DNA of 64,000 bases from Ailanthus altissimus (GCA_946807835.1 OX327684.1:16764501-16828500), one strand, 5' to 3'; numbered from the stretch's first letter, positions 46,520-57,959 are shown. A program made the numbers and translations. Notes: generated by a model not told the origin, from the sequence alone.

Positions 46520-47395
46520 ATGAGCTAACACGAGGATAACCCCGTTAAAACTCTAAAAGATTATTTGCATCATATTTGCACAGCCACACCATTATGCATT
46601 ATATTTTCACCTAACACACCACATTCGAATTTTAAACCTGGAATGATATAACTTTTGCCCGCTTTTCATGGTCTAGATAATGAAAATTCTTATGTACATG
46701 TTTGGAAATTTGAAAAGGTAATTGCCACCTTTCATAGCCAACCTAAAGCCATAGACACTGTTAGGCTTAAAGTTTTTTCTTTTTCTTTGAAAGACAAAGT
46801 AAAGAGTTGGCTATACTATTTGAGGCTAAGGTTTATAAGAACTTGGGCAAAAATGACCTAAGCATTTTTCAATAAAAACTTCCCACAACACAAAACTAAT
46901 GGCCTAAAAAGACAAATTTCTTTCTTCTCCCAAAAAGACAATGAAACCTTATATCAAGCTTGGAAAAGGTTTAAAGAGTTGCTAAATCTGTGCCCTCACC
47001 ATGGGTATAAAAATTGAAGCTTGGTTAGCTATTTTTATGAGAGACTCACAATTAAAAAAATGTCAATTTGTTAAGATGATATGTAATGGGGAGTTTCTTC
47101 ACAAAGATCTTGAGGAAGCGATAGAATTCCTTAATGACTTAGCTGAAAAAGCTTATATAAGGACTGGGCCTAGTGCTATTGAAAGCACAAATAGGTCACG
47201 ACCTAGTGGCATTTTTCATCTTAGGGAAGAGGATAACCTTAAAGCCCAGTTAGAGGTCTTAACTAAGAAATTAGAGGCATTGAAAACCAAAGATAGAAAG
47301 GTCACCCATACGGTTGCTAGGATTGAGTCACATGCTGTCTGTTTTATCTGTAGAAGAGTGAACACTTAGCTCAACTTTTCCTTACTTATAGTGAG
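46520..47395 (+). pseudogene. Athila-like gag
   Basis: ATG at 46520; the frame reads 'TLKDYLHHICTATPLCIIF', then 'LPAFHGLDNENSYVHVWKFE' (46652 on), 'FSFSLKDKVKSWLYYL' and, after stops, 'FFNKNFPQHKTNGLKRQI', 'DNETLYQAWKRFKELLNLCPHHG'. This is the standard plant gag core (LP.FHGL..E.PY.HL; ESLYEAWERFK.LL..CPHHG). TAA at 46859 and a shift near 47000 break it. The piece 47001-47369 is its C-terminal part. Confidence 0.85.
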
Positions 47396-47799
47396 ATGAG
47401 AGGGATATATGAGGAACAATGTAATGCCTTAGGTATGTACAAGAAGTTGTATTCACCCTACTCTGAAACCTATAATTCTAGCTAGAGAAATTACCCAAAC
47501 TTTAGTTGGAAATATGACCAATGACCAACAACCATTGGAAGCAAGAATAAAAAGCACCTAAGTCTTATGGTACACCTCAATATAATGCACGATCAGCTAG
47601 GAGTCCTTTAAAGGATACATTACAAGCATTTATGGAGGCACAAAGTAAGACTAATAAAAAATTTGAAACAATACTTGTATAGGTGGTAAACAAAAACAAA
47701 GAAATCAAGAGTCAAATCACTAAGCTGACTAGTGCCTTAACTGTACAAGAGTGAGGTAATTTTCCATTCCAACCTCAATCCAATCCAAAAGGACAATTC

Positions 47800-48660
47800 A
47801 TGGTACAAGCTTCTACTTTTGATGCACAAAATCTCAAAGAAGTCAATGCCATTACTACTCGAAGTGGTAAGATTGTGAGTAAGCCTACTTTTGCAACTAA
47901 CACATCTACGAGTAGTAAAGACACCCCCTTTGAAAAAGAGGCCACAATGGAAAAAAAGTCCAAAAATAAGTTTTCAATCCCAATACCTTTTCCTCAAGCT
48001 CTTCGACCTGTTGGGAAAAATTCAAAAATCCAATATGAGATTTTAGAATATTTGAAACAAGTTAAGATTAATCTTCTCTTGATACATTTGATTAAACATG
48101 TTCCAATTTATGTTAAAGTTATCAAGGATCTATGCACTATTAAAAGAAAACACCATGTAAAAAAAATTGTATTTTTGGCAGAACAGGTAAGTACAGTAAT
48201 TGAACAAAAGACACCACCCAAGTATAAAGACTCAGGATGTCCAACAATCTTCTGCCAAATTGGGACACATGAGTTTGGTCAAGCTTTGTTGGACTTAGGA
48301 GCAAGTGTAAATTTAATACCTTATTCTATTTACTTGCAATTGGGACTTGGTGAGATTAAACTTACATCTGTAGTCTTATAATTAGCTTACCGATCAATCA
48401 AGAAACCACGAAGAATAGTAGAAGATGTTTTGTTGCAAATTGATAAATTTTACTACCTTGTTGATTTTCTTGTTTTAGATACCTATTCTGTGGTTAACGT
48501 GGAGTCTAAAATCCTTCTTATTTTGGGGAGACCGTTTCTTGCCACTGCTAATACTCTTATTAATTACAAAAATGGTCTAATAAAATGATCTTTTGGGAAT
48601 ATGACTCTTGAGGTGAACATTTTCCATATTGGCAAGCAACCACGAAAAGAAGACGAATGC
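47800..48660 (+). pseudogene. Athila-like aspartic protease region
   Basis: The frame 47800-48381 contains 'ITTRSGKIVSKPTF', the common linker between gag and protease, and 'ALLDLGASVNLIPYSIYLQL' (48276-48335), the protease active site in the D-L-G-A form typical of this group. After TAA at 48379, the same frame continues 'IVEDVLLQIDKFYYLVDFLV' and 'LLILGRPFLATANTLINY', the flap and ILGRPFLAT blocks. 47396-47799 is degenerate linker. Confidence 0.85.
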
Positions 48661-49079
48661 TATCATTCATAAATGATAGACACACTTGTAACAGAGGAAG
48701 CTTATAAAAATCATGACTCTGATTCTTTAAAAAACCTTTTTGATTTTGATTTTAAAGAATTGTATTATCCTGATGAAACAATTAATGTGTTTAGTATTTT
48801 TGACTCATAGGATAAAGGAATTCGATTTTAGCAGCCACGATTTGAAGAGTTGCCACGAGAAAAAGAGAAACCAAAACCATCAAACCTTAAGACACCACAA
48901 GTTAAGCTTTCTTCACTGCCCAAAGGTTTGAAACACGTATTCTTAGGACTAGATGATACCCTGCATATCATCATTTCTTTTGAACTTAGTGCTGAATAAG
49001 AGAAAAAATTGATAAAATCGTTAAAAGAACATAAGTTTGCACTAGGTTGGATCATAACTGATATTAAAGGTATTTCTCA

Positions 49080-50446
49080 AATGATATACTCCCATAGAAT
49101 TCATTTAGAGGAAGGTACCCAACCTCGTAGGGACTCATAAAGAAGACTTAACCCAACAATGAAAGAAGTAGTGAAAAAAGAAGTCTTGAAACTATTAGAT
49201 ATGGGTATAATCAATCCAATTTCTGATAGTCAATGGGTAAGTCCAACTCAAGTAGTGCACTGTTGTGAAAAATGAGAATGAGATACCTGTTCCAACTAAG
49301 GTAGTAAGTGGTTGGCGGATGTGCATTAATTATAAAAAATTAAACACAACCACTAGGAAAGACTATTTTTCATTGCTTTTTATCAACCAAATTTTAGAAC
49401 GTGTAGCTGTACATCCATTTTATTGCTTTCTTAATGGGTATTCAAGATATTATCAGATTATGATAGCTATAGCAGATCAAGAAAAAATCACTTTTACATG
49501 CTCTTTTGGTATTTATGCTTTTTGTAGAATGCCATTTGGATTATGTAATGCACTAGCTACTTTTTAACGTTGTATGCTGAGTATTTTCTCTGATATTGTT
49601 AAAAAATACATGAAAGTTTTTATGGATGATTTGACTGTTTTTGGTAATTCTTTTAATTTATGTTTACTTAACTTGAAAGTTGTTTTGAGTAGGTGTAAAG
49701 AAAAATGACTTGTGCTAAATTGAGAGAAATGTCATTTCATGGTATCTTCAGGAATTGTTTTGAGGCACATTGTATCTGAAAGAGGGATAGAGGTTGATAA
49801 GACCAAAATTGAATTAATCCTTAAATTACCTATACCCAAAACGGTAAAAGATGTCTGATCTTTTCTTGGACACGCTGGCTTTTACAGGAGGTTTATACTA
49901 AATTTTTCTGCCATATCTAGACCATTGTGTAACCTTTTGCTAAAAGATGCTGAATTTACATGGACACAAGAGTGTGAGGAGGTGTTCCGAACACTCATTG
50001 TCAAACTCACCACCACTTCTATCATACAATCACCGGACTAGAACCTCCAATTTGAAATTATATGTGATGCAAGTAATTATGCTGTAGAAGTAGTTCTTGG
50101 GCAACGAAGGGAGGAAAAACCTTTTGTTGATTATTATGCTAGTAGAGCTTTGAATGATGCTCAAATGAATTACACTACTACTGAAAAAGAACTACTAGTT
50201 GTTATTTTTGCCTTAGAAAAATTTCGTTCTTATTTGATTGGTTCACCTATTATTGTTTTTACTGACCACGTGGCCCTTAAGTACCTTCTTTCTAAGAAGG
50301 ATGCTAAAGCCCGTTTAATTAGGCGGATTCTTATTTTACAGGAATTTGATCTAGCCATCAAAGATAAGAAGGGCGTTGAAAATGTTGTTGTTGATCATTT
50401 ATCTCGCCTTGAGTTCACTGACTCCATTGATTTGCCACCCATTTGA
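49080..50446 (+). pseudogene. Athila-like RT and RNase H
   Basis: 'VVKKEVLKLLDMGIINPIS' (about 49170) begins RT; 'WRMCINYKKLNTTTRKDYF' (49313 on), 'SRYYQIMIAIADQEKITF' and 'FCRMPFGLCNALATF' follow, and 'KVFMDDLTVFGNSF' (about 49613-49655) is the catalytic FMDD form. RNase H spans about 50060-50446 with '[20 protein letters not shown]', '[20 protein letters not shown]', and '[20 protein letters not shown]'. Disruptions include TAA at 49565 and shifts near 49700-49860. Confidence 0.9.
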
Positions 50447-50459
50447 GATGATTTCCCTG

Positions 50460-51056
50460 ATAAACATCTTTTTACTATAAGCCAAATACCTTGGTACGCA
50501 CATATCGTAAATTATTTGGTTTATGGTGAACTTCCATCTAACTGAAGTGCATAATATAAGCGTAAGTTTTTGGTTGAGGTACGTAATTTTTATTGGGATG
50601 ATCCATATCTTTTCAAATATTGTCCTAACCAAATTATGTGACGTTGCATTCCTGAAAGTGAAGATTCTAGTGTCTTAAAGTTTTGCTATAGTGCTAGTTG
50701 TGGTGGTCATTTTTCTAGGAAGAAGATAGCTGTGAAAATTTTACAGTGTAGTCTTTACTGGTCCACTTTGTTTAAAGACACTAATAATTTTTTTTGTTCC
50801 TGTGAAAGATGTCAAAAGTTAGGTACTTTATCTCGAAGACATATGATACCTCTTAACCTTATTCTTGTTATTGAGATATTTGATTGTTGGGGTATCGATT
50901 TTAGGGGTCTTTTTCCCTCATCTTTTGGCTACCCTTACATCTTTATAACTGTTGACTATGTATCAAAATGGTTGGAGGCTGTAGCTTGTCGTACTAATGA
51001 TAATACAACTATGATAAAATACTTTTAAAAAAATGTGTTATCTAGGTACGGTATGC
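50460..51056 (+). pseudogene. Athila-like integrase, first part
   Basis: Zinc-binding N-terminus decayed near 50690 ('SCGGHFSRKKIAVKIL'), then 'SLYWSTLFKDTNNFFCSCERCQ' and 'WGIDFRGLFPSSFGYPYIFI' followed by 'VDYVSKWLEAVACRTND' in frame 50732-51028: the first catalytic Asp region of the DDE core. The sequence reaches 'RYGM' at 51056, where a solo LTR is inserted. Confidence 0.85.
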
Positions 51057-52537
51057 TGATAAGGGCAAAATTGTCATATATTTTCTCATATTTTTATTAT
51101 TGACATTTTATTATTTTACGAGAATAGATGGCTATTTATGTACTTTATTGTTAATTGTAGGGACTTGAATGAAATTTAAAGAAGAACGATCTGCTTAAGT
51201 CGCGTCTAGCGACTAAAATGCAAAGTTTTCAAAGTATGTGTCCATCGCCCCAGCGTCAAAAGGAGTATCGCCCCAGCTCTGGAATAGTGATCGAAATAAG
51301 AAGAATGATCTGCTTAAGTCGCGTCTAGCGCCCTAGCGCCAAAGAGTCACCGCGCCAGCGATATGTCAGCGCCCCAGCGCTACTATTCCACCGCTCCAGC
51401 GGTGAAGGCTTTTTCACGCATCGCGCCAGCGACAACCTCATAGCACGCCAGCGACAACTTCATAGCGCGCCAGCGACAACTTCATAGGCCAGCGGTAGTG
51501 CGAGTCCTAGTCCGACAAGAATTGAGATTTTCAAGCTCATATCAATCCCTATAAAAAGCCACTCGTTCCCAGCCTTCAAGGAGGAATCCAAGACGACCCA
51601 AGAGCACCAAGAATACAAAGCACGAGTCTTGGAGAGCAATAGGAGCTTAATTGAAGCAATTTTAGAGAGAGATACAAGACGTTCTTCAGCATCAAGAGTT
51701 CTTAGGCAGCGCAATTAAGAGCAATTCGACGTCTACATCTGTTTCCTAATAATCGTATAATGATTTATAATTATTTTTACTGCTGTTCTCTTGTAGCCAT
51801 GAGCTAAACTTGTTTTCTAGAGTTAATACTTGAACTCAATATGTGTGCTTAATTGCCATATCTTTAGAATATTTAATAAACTTAGTTCTTTGATATTTAA
51901 ATTACTTGATTTTAATGCTTCAATATATCTAGCCAATATATGGTGAATGAGTTGGTAATATTATTGATAAACTCGGAAGAGGAATCATTATATTTAGACC
52001 TAGGTAATTTGATGCATGATTGTAGAATAACATTCAATGTTGCATATGCAAGTTTCAATTTAGGATAGAAATATACCTAATTGGCATGTATGATCAATAA
52101 AACCTAATCTTAATGAATCTTAATTTATTACAAGTACCATAGGAATATAAGTATTTGGTAAACTAAGATATACTTGCATGACCTTGGAAGAGGCTTGTGA
52201 ATACATTAGTGTCTTCATCAATAATAAAGACTAAAGGAGTTAAATATTAGAAGGATAATCATTAGAAAGCATATTGAGGGATAGTATTAATCCTAGGTTT
52301 TCTCTACGTTGCTATCATTTAAATCTCATTGCATTGTGTTTTTATTTTTATATTTTCTACATTCATTCTTAGATTTTTATTTTTCTGAATAATTATTAGA
52401 AAGACATAATTTTAGTAATTGGTTAAAAAAAAATATTATCTTTGTGGGTTCGACATCCGACTTATTTAGTCTCTTTATTACTTGCATACGATAGTGTATA
52501 CTTGCACTTAATTTTATGATATAGAAATATCGCATCA
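51057..52537 (+). mobile_element. Solo LTR, family B, inside the integrase
   Basis: Starts TGATAAGGGC, ends CGCATCA, flanked by a perfect TATGC duplication (51052-51056 and 52538-52542). Removing it with one TATGC restores the integrase reading 'RYGMPRVIISD'. Contains a GC-rich block (51330-51500) with a 22-bp tandem repeat at 51422-51487. No coding capacity; the ORF at 51714-51460 is incidental. Confidence 0.9.
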
Positions 52538-52955
52538 TATGCCACGTGTCATTATTAGTGACTAAGGAACATATTTCTGTAACCGTTCTTTTGAAGCTTT
52601 GATACGTAGGTATGATGTTCTTTACAAAGTTTTCATTGCATACTATTCACAAACAAATAGACAAGCCGAGCTAGCAAATAGAGAGGTTAAACAGATTTTG
52701 GAAAAGATAATACATAATACATCTTTATGATTCGCGATTGTATTTATACCCTGAAAAGTTGAGATCTCGATGGACTGGTCCATTTATGGTAAGGCATATT
52801 TTTTTTAATAGTGCTGTCGAAATAAAGGACCCCATTAATGGGCGAACTTTTAAAGTGAATGGACAGCGGCTAAAAAATTATGTGAAAAAAGTAGACCACT
52901 CTATGTACCTAGACGAGATCCTTCTTATGGATCCTGTCTATCATACTTGATCAAG
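52538..52955 (+). pseudogene. Athila-like integrase, C-terminal part
   Basis: Resumes the DDE core: after the restored D of 'VIISD', 'TYFCNRSFEALIRRYDVLYK' and 'YYSQTNRQAELANREVKQIL' (about 52560-52705) cover the second Asp and catalytic Glu region. After a deletion near 52720, frame 52738-52950 gives 'PEKLRSRWTGPFMVRHIF' and 'GRTFKVNGQRLKNYV', the integrase C-terminal domain. TGA at 52948-52950 ends pol. Confidence 0.9.
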
Positions 52956-53184
52956 TTCAATCTATTTGTACCATATTTTATATTTTGTCTATATTTTATC
53001 TTTTGACTTTTTATTCTTGCTTTTTATTTTCGTTCATATTTTATTTTATTTTTTTTTTCTTTAGTGTGATTTTATTTTCTGGTCAAGTGATAGATATGGT
53101 ACTCCGTGACTATTAAAGTTGATTTCTCAGTTTCTTAAAAATTGTCCCTCAAACTGTGCATTCATCTATTTTCTTTCTTTCAAA

Positions 53185-53797
53185 ATGGATCGCATTTTTG
53201 CCAACCTTAAAAAACGCTTTCCTTCATTGCCTCAAAATGCTCTACTTAAGATTTACAAAGCACGGTGTGAAAGATTAAGGTTATTGATGTTGAGTAATAT
53301 CTATGTGGATATTCCTTGGTTAATCGAAGCCAAGGTTCGATTATCTGGTAAGTCTGTAAATAATTTTGTTTCTTTTATACCTGGTCTTGAAAGAAGCTCT
53401 TATGCCAAAAGGTGACGAGCAAAGAGGTTATAAGTCTGTCATAAATGTGCTCGATGGAATTGTAACCGGAGTTGTCGTTCTTTAGGATTTGCATTTAGAA
53501 ATCGAGAAGATAAAATTCAGTTCATTAAGGATGGACTGAGTAAGGAGTCTCTAGATGATATCCTATTGACTCTTGAGACACATCCCTATGGGCTCGTGCA
53601 ATATGAACCTCTCGATTTATGGAATAAATTCAAAAATGAACATCAACAATAGTCTTGAGAATCTGACTCTAAAATGCCCTGTTTGTCAATTTATAAGAAA
53701 TTGGATAGGAAGCCTATCCCCGACCTATAGAGGGCATTTAAGCCGTTACTGGACGTAAAATCAGAGAAAGATGTGAGCCATAATCACAACTACTTAT
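53185..53797 (+). pseudogene. Cysteine-rich ORF downstream of pol, resembling plant-virus nucleic-acid-binding proteins
   Basis: From ATG 53185 one frame runs to TAG at 53650, with two in-frame stops (TGA 53413-53415, TAA near 53428); similarity may extend to TAA at 53797. A basic stretch ('SSYAKR', then Arg/Lys-rich) leads into a Cys cluster CX2CX4CX3C near 53432-53470 followed by 'FIKDGL'. The layout of a YA(K/R)R basic motif just before CH(K/R)C recalls the small cysteine-rich proteins of carla-, viti- and allexiviruses, which bind nucleic acid and often affect silencing; in those the third and fourth ligands are spaced wider. The ORF sits where Athila elements keep an env-like ORF. It could instead be an unrelated element-specific zinc protein. 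It is broken here. Captured-viral origin is inference. Confidence 0.4.
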
Positions 53798-54049
53798 AAA
53801 TAAATGTGTTTTAAATTCAATTTTTTTTAATTTTATTTTAAGAATAGTAGGGCTACTTATGTAGATATCTTAAATTCAAAAATCTTTTTGTTAAATAATG
53901 CATATGGGTCATTATGTTTAAATTTTTATGCTTTATTTTTAACTCTCTTCTGACAAACTATCGGGTTATCAAAATCATTGTTATCACTTGGTACTCTATA
54001 AATACAACACCTCATTTTTTTATATATTGAGATAAATGTGAATGTAGAT

Positions 54050-54696
54050 ATGGAGAAAACCTCAATTCAACAATTTTGAAATATATATGTATTTTATGGA
54101 TCTAGTCCCAGGGGAAATAAAGTGTTTGTAGAGGTAGCAAACAATCTAGGAAAAGTATTAGCTGCAAGAAAAATCCATTTGATTTATGGATGAGGTAGCT
54201 TGGGTTAATGGAGTGTGTGTCAACAGCTGTACATTTAGGAGGAAATCAAGTTTTATGTATTATTCCTACAGCTTTAGCCGTGAGAAACTTGACTGGGAAA
54301 ACAATAGGAGAAGAATTACGAGTCTCATTCATGCATGAACGTATAGCTAGAATGCTTTACAATGCAGACGTTTTTATTGCTTTACCAGGTGGTTTTAGTA
54401 CCTTAGAAGAAAATTTTCAAATTGCCTCTTGGACCTAGCTGAATATCCACTGAAAACTCATAGGTTTGTTAAATATTAATAATTATTTTGATTGCTTACT
54501 CTATTTTCTTGATCAAGCTGTGGAACAGAATTTTATTTCACATTCGGCGCAACAGATCTTCGTTTCTGCTACCAATACGGATGAATTAATTGAAAAATTA
54601 CAGGCAGTTATCTACGAACCTGACCCAGTAATAACTCGGATCGATTGGTCAGTGGGCCTTAATAAGAGAAAATTGGATTTGACACTTCGTTTGTAA
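54050..54696 (+). pseudogene. LOG-like cytokinin riboside 5'-monophosphate phosphoribohydrolase remnant inside a retrotransposon
   Basis: ATG at 54050 opens a LOG-like reading: 'GSSPRGNKVFVEVANNLGKV' (about 54098-54157), 'RKIHLIYG', then 'LGGNQVLCIIPTAL', 'GKTIGEELRVSFMHERIARM' (54295-54354) and 'FIALPGGFSTLEENFQIASW' (54373-54432). 'LLNINNYFDCLLYFLDQAVE' and 'FISHSAQQIFVSA' complete the C-terminal part. The PGGxGTxxE signature appears as PGGFSTLEE (G to S), and the catalytic-region Arg and Glu are retained. LOG enzymes release active cytokinin bases from nucleotide precursors. The whole family length is present without introns, whereas plant LOG genes have several, so it entered as processed RNA. 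Stops at 54077, 54190 and 54436 and a frameshift near 54205 inactivate it. It lies between the cysteine-rich ORF and the element's 3' UTR motif. Confidence 0.85.
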
Positions 54697-54828
54697 ATTT
54701 TTCTTTGTTTTATTTATTTATCAGCATCATCATTTTAGTTTATATTTACTTAAGTGTCTCTCAGATTTGTTTCTTTCAAATAAATGGCATTTTATGTAAT
54801 GTCTTCTATACTTTATCTCTTTCTATTT

Positions 54829-54848
54829 AAACATTGAGGACAATGTTT
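54829..54848 (+). promoter_or_regulatory. Conserved 3' UTR stem-loop (AGGA tetraloop)
   Basis: AAACATTG-AGGA-CAATGTTT: an 8-bp perfect stem with an AGGA loop, followed after about 10 bases by GTTTGGGGCAAGG. The same structure with one compensatory pair change occurs at 60074-60093. It lies 130 bp after the LOG-like stop and marks the element 3' UTR. Confidence 0.7.
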
Positions 54849-54859
54849 CATTTGGTTTG

Positions 54860-55915
54860 GGGCAAGGATAGTGGATATAAGTTGTATTTTGCATTCCCAA
54901 AAAAGAAAAAAAAAGTAAGGAGTAAACTAAAATGATGATGCTAATATATACTCTCGATTAAAATGACAGAGTAAAGAGTTCAATTTTGAACTCTTAAGAC
55001 GCATTCTAGGTCAAATTAGAATGGCAGAGTAAAGAGTTTTATTTCTAACTTTTGAAATGCATTTTAACTAACTTGTTATTATTTTATTTTATATTTCATG
55101 CATTATTATTTATTGCTTGTAGTCTTGGTAATTCTTGTATAAAGGAATTTACTTTTCTGCTTAGGTATAATTTCAAAATTGTTTAGGTTGAGTCAGTGTT
55201 TCTATTTAGGTTACTAAAGAATGACTTCCAAAATATTTTTTGAGTAGAATGCTAAGCCTTGTGGTAAGATAGATGATTCAATTTATATAGCCAAGAGAAT
55301 TCTCATATTTAAGTATATAGTTTTTTAATTTCACATATCTTTTATGAGTAAGTGGAAAGGTTGAGAAAATAACTTACGAACCTTCATTGATCCTTTGAAT
55401 TGGTTAATTTTTGTTTACATTGATATTATTTGAATTAAGGAATAAGTTGGTTGCATTTGTGTATAATATATTTTGGTGAGAAATTTTTTTTTATTTTGTA
55501 ATGCTTCCTTGTATTCTTAAGAAAAAAAGAGTAAAATACCAAAAAAAGAAAAAAGAAAAAGAAAAAATAATAATAATAAAAAGAATCAATTTAGTTTAAT
55601 AAAATCTTCATTCAATTTTAGAAGACAAATATTTTGTAAGACAGTTTTTTCACCGAGCTATATTTGTATTATTCTCACAAGACAATTGAAATCCTAAAGC
55701 TGGTGCATGTCAAGAATGATTGATTTTTAAAATGATTAATTTTTCTATCTTTGGATCAATATTAGTTTGTATGTCTGTCTTTAAAATTGACTTTTTTCTT
55801 GAGTGTTTAACTGTTTTTCAACTCCATGAGAGAAATCATAACCTTTTAAACAGTCATACACTTGTGAGGATATGGAGTTAAGGCTTTTACTTGGAGAAAT
55901 TCTCAAGGCTATATC
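54860..55915. other. 3' untranslated part of the Athila-like element
   Basis: AT-rich, non-coding, with A-rich tracts (55525-55580). It follows the purine-rich GGTTTGGGGC and ends at the family A unit inserted at 55916. No 3' LTR is seen before the cut. Confidence 0.5.
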
Positions 55916-56597
55916 TGTTAGGGTCGGTGCTTATGTGCCATCCCTAAATGTACATATACTTGTGTATTTATACAAGTGTACATTCCTATTAAATCGCTAA
56001 TACCCATATATATGATATTATGCATGTAACATTACAGACATTATAGATCTGAAGGAGTTCGGATCAGATCTAAAAGAGTTTAGACAAGGGTTCATAATTA
56101 GCCACGCTGAGACATATAATTGCTAAATGTTAGCACAGTTAAGTGTTAGCTGGTTATAATACTTAGCAGATCCGAGAGTTAGAGCCTTGTCTGTAATGGG
56201 ACATAGACCTGAGAATATACCAGTAACTACATAGTTGTAAGAGTTGCAATCGGGTGCCAGGAAATGCAAGTTACGCAAGTATGTTCTCGAATAATTATTC
56301 CTGATCTATTTCTGTCGATGCGGGTCTGTCGGTAGATACTTTTATATATAGATCAGCATATGTCGTACCTAAATGGTATAGATGGTCGTTCCTAACCGAC
56401 TATGAACTTGGAGCTCGTATTGACATATGCGTATCCAGTTAGGACTGGATATTGGACAAACTCACAAGGGCCTCCGATAGACACCTTATGTAAGCCGTTA
56501 ACGGAGGGTCCTCTTGAGTTGAGTAGTATACGTGGTCCTTTGACCTGAGTGCCACGCTGGGCTTGTAAGTGATCCACCATACTTTGGTTCCACGCAT
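55916..56597 (+). mobile_element. LTR-like unit, family A copy 5, left part
   Basis: Starts TGTTAGGGTCGGTGCTTATG and follows copy 1 closely up to 'GGTTCCACGCAT', where the gypsy element at 56598 is inserted. It resumes at 62800. Confidence 0.85.
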
Positions 56598-57935
56598 TAA
56601 TAGGGGCGTAAAAGCACTAGTAATATTTGTACCCAACTTTCATTTTCTACTTCAAATCATACATATTTGGTTATTTAATTGTGTTTAATGATCATAAATA
56701 GATGTACAACAGAAAATGTGATGCATAGGAATAAACGGGAGGCGAATCGGACGTCAAACGAAGAAGTTACGCTCAAAATACGAAAGTAGCACATCAGATG
56801 GCTGGGCACCGCAGCGCCCAGATCAGCGAGTGAGCGTCGCGACGCTCATCAACTTTAGGAATACTTGATGCTCGTGCCCAGCGTCATAGTGCACGTTCAG
56901 ATGTTTAAATACTCCTTTCAACTTGCCTATTTGAAGGATTGGAAGCCCTTCACGCTTAGGGTTTCTGATAGCAACAAAAACACTATTTTGGGCAGTAGAA
57001 AGCACAAAAATTAACACTTCATTTAGGTATTGGATGAAAGAATCAACAACAAGAGCTAAGAATCAAGAGGAAGAAGAAGAATTTCTACATTTTAGAGGAA
57101 GAACATCACCATTTCATCAAGGAAAATTTCTTCTTCTCTTCAATTTCGTAATTGTTGATTCTAGCATGTCTAATGATGTTGTTAGATGTTCTAAACTTAT
57201 ATTTTTAATTATGAATTAAGTTTATTGCTAGGATTACAATGTGAACTCATAAGTAGCTTGGATTGATTATATTTCCTTATTTGTCATGTTGGTATTGAAT
57301 TGTTCAATTTGTTCTATGCTTAATGCTTCTAATTACATGACAATGTATTAGATTGATTTGAAAACCTTAATGAACTTGGAAAAGGGAATTTTGTGTTGGT
57401 CATAGATAAATTGATGTATGATCATTGTGTAAAAGCATGAGTTCCATATGAGATAGAAATATACTCATATGGCATATATGACCATTTAGAGAATTTGAAC
57501 TTAATGAATCTTATTTCAATTTGATTATCATAGGAATATAGATAATTAATTGAATGAGATATACTCACTTGACCTTCGGAAGAGGCTTGTGAGGATATTA
57601 GAGTTCTTAGTTAACATTCATATTGATAGTTCTAATGGGAGTAATTGAATTCAAGTGAAGTATTGAGGGATTATTGTAATCCTAGGCATTTGAGTATTTG
57701 TGTTATCACGTTTGTTCTCTTTGCCCAATTTTTGTAATTATTCTTTTTATTTAGTTAGTTTAGATATAAAAATAATTAAATTGCCAATAGCTTGAATAAG
57801 AATATGAGAACATAATTTTAGTACTTAACAAGTAGTAATAACAATTCCTCGTGGGATCGATACTCTACTTATCATATATTACTTGTTGCGATAACATATA
57901 CTTGCGTTAGTTTGTGTTATACAAAATAGACATCA
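56598..57935 (+). repeat. 5' LTR of the non-autonomous gypsy element
   Basis: Starts TAATAGGGGCGTAAAAGC (TG mutated to TA) and ends GACATCA. Equal in length to 61457-62794. A GC-rich block at 56800-56885 includes GGGCACCGCAGCGCCCAG. Confidence 0.92.
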
Positions 57936-57941
57936 AATTTT

Positions 57942-57959
57942 TGGCGCCGTTGCCGGGGA
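57942..57959 (+). promoter_or_regulatory. Primer-binding site (tRNA-Asp type)
   Basis: TGGCGCCGTTGCCGGGGA, the standard primer site of many plant Athila/Tat elements, six bases after the 5' LTR. Confidence 0.92.

Larger units (their letters stand above)
46520..55915 (+). mobile_element. Athila-like Ty3/gypsy element with two accessory coding remnants downstream of pol
   Basis: The plus strand reads gag, protease, RT, RNase H and integrase, followed by a cysteine-rich ORF, a LOG-like ORF, a 3' UTR hairpin and a purine-rich tract. The protease active site reads D-L-G-A-S, and the FMDD form of the RT box is typical of Athila-type elements. A 1.5-kb solo LTR (51057-52537) splits integrase. Neither LTR of this element was identified: the left side is a low-complexity leader after rearranged fragments, and the right side is cut by a family A unit at 55916. 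All frames carry stops. Confidence 0.75.

Noticed and set aside
57034..57219. Small ORF conserved at two places (also 61893-62078)
   Set aside because: Both lie at the same offset in the two LTRs of one element, so conservation is by LTR identity, not selection.
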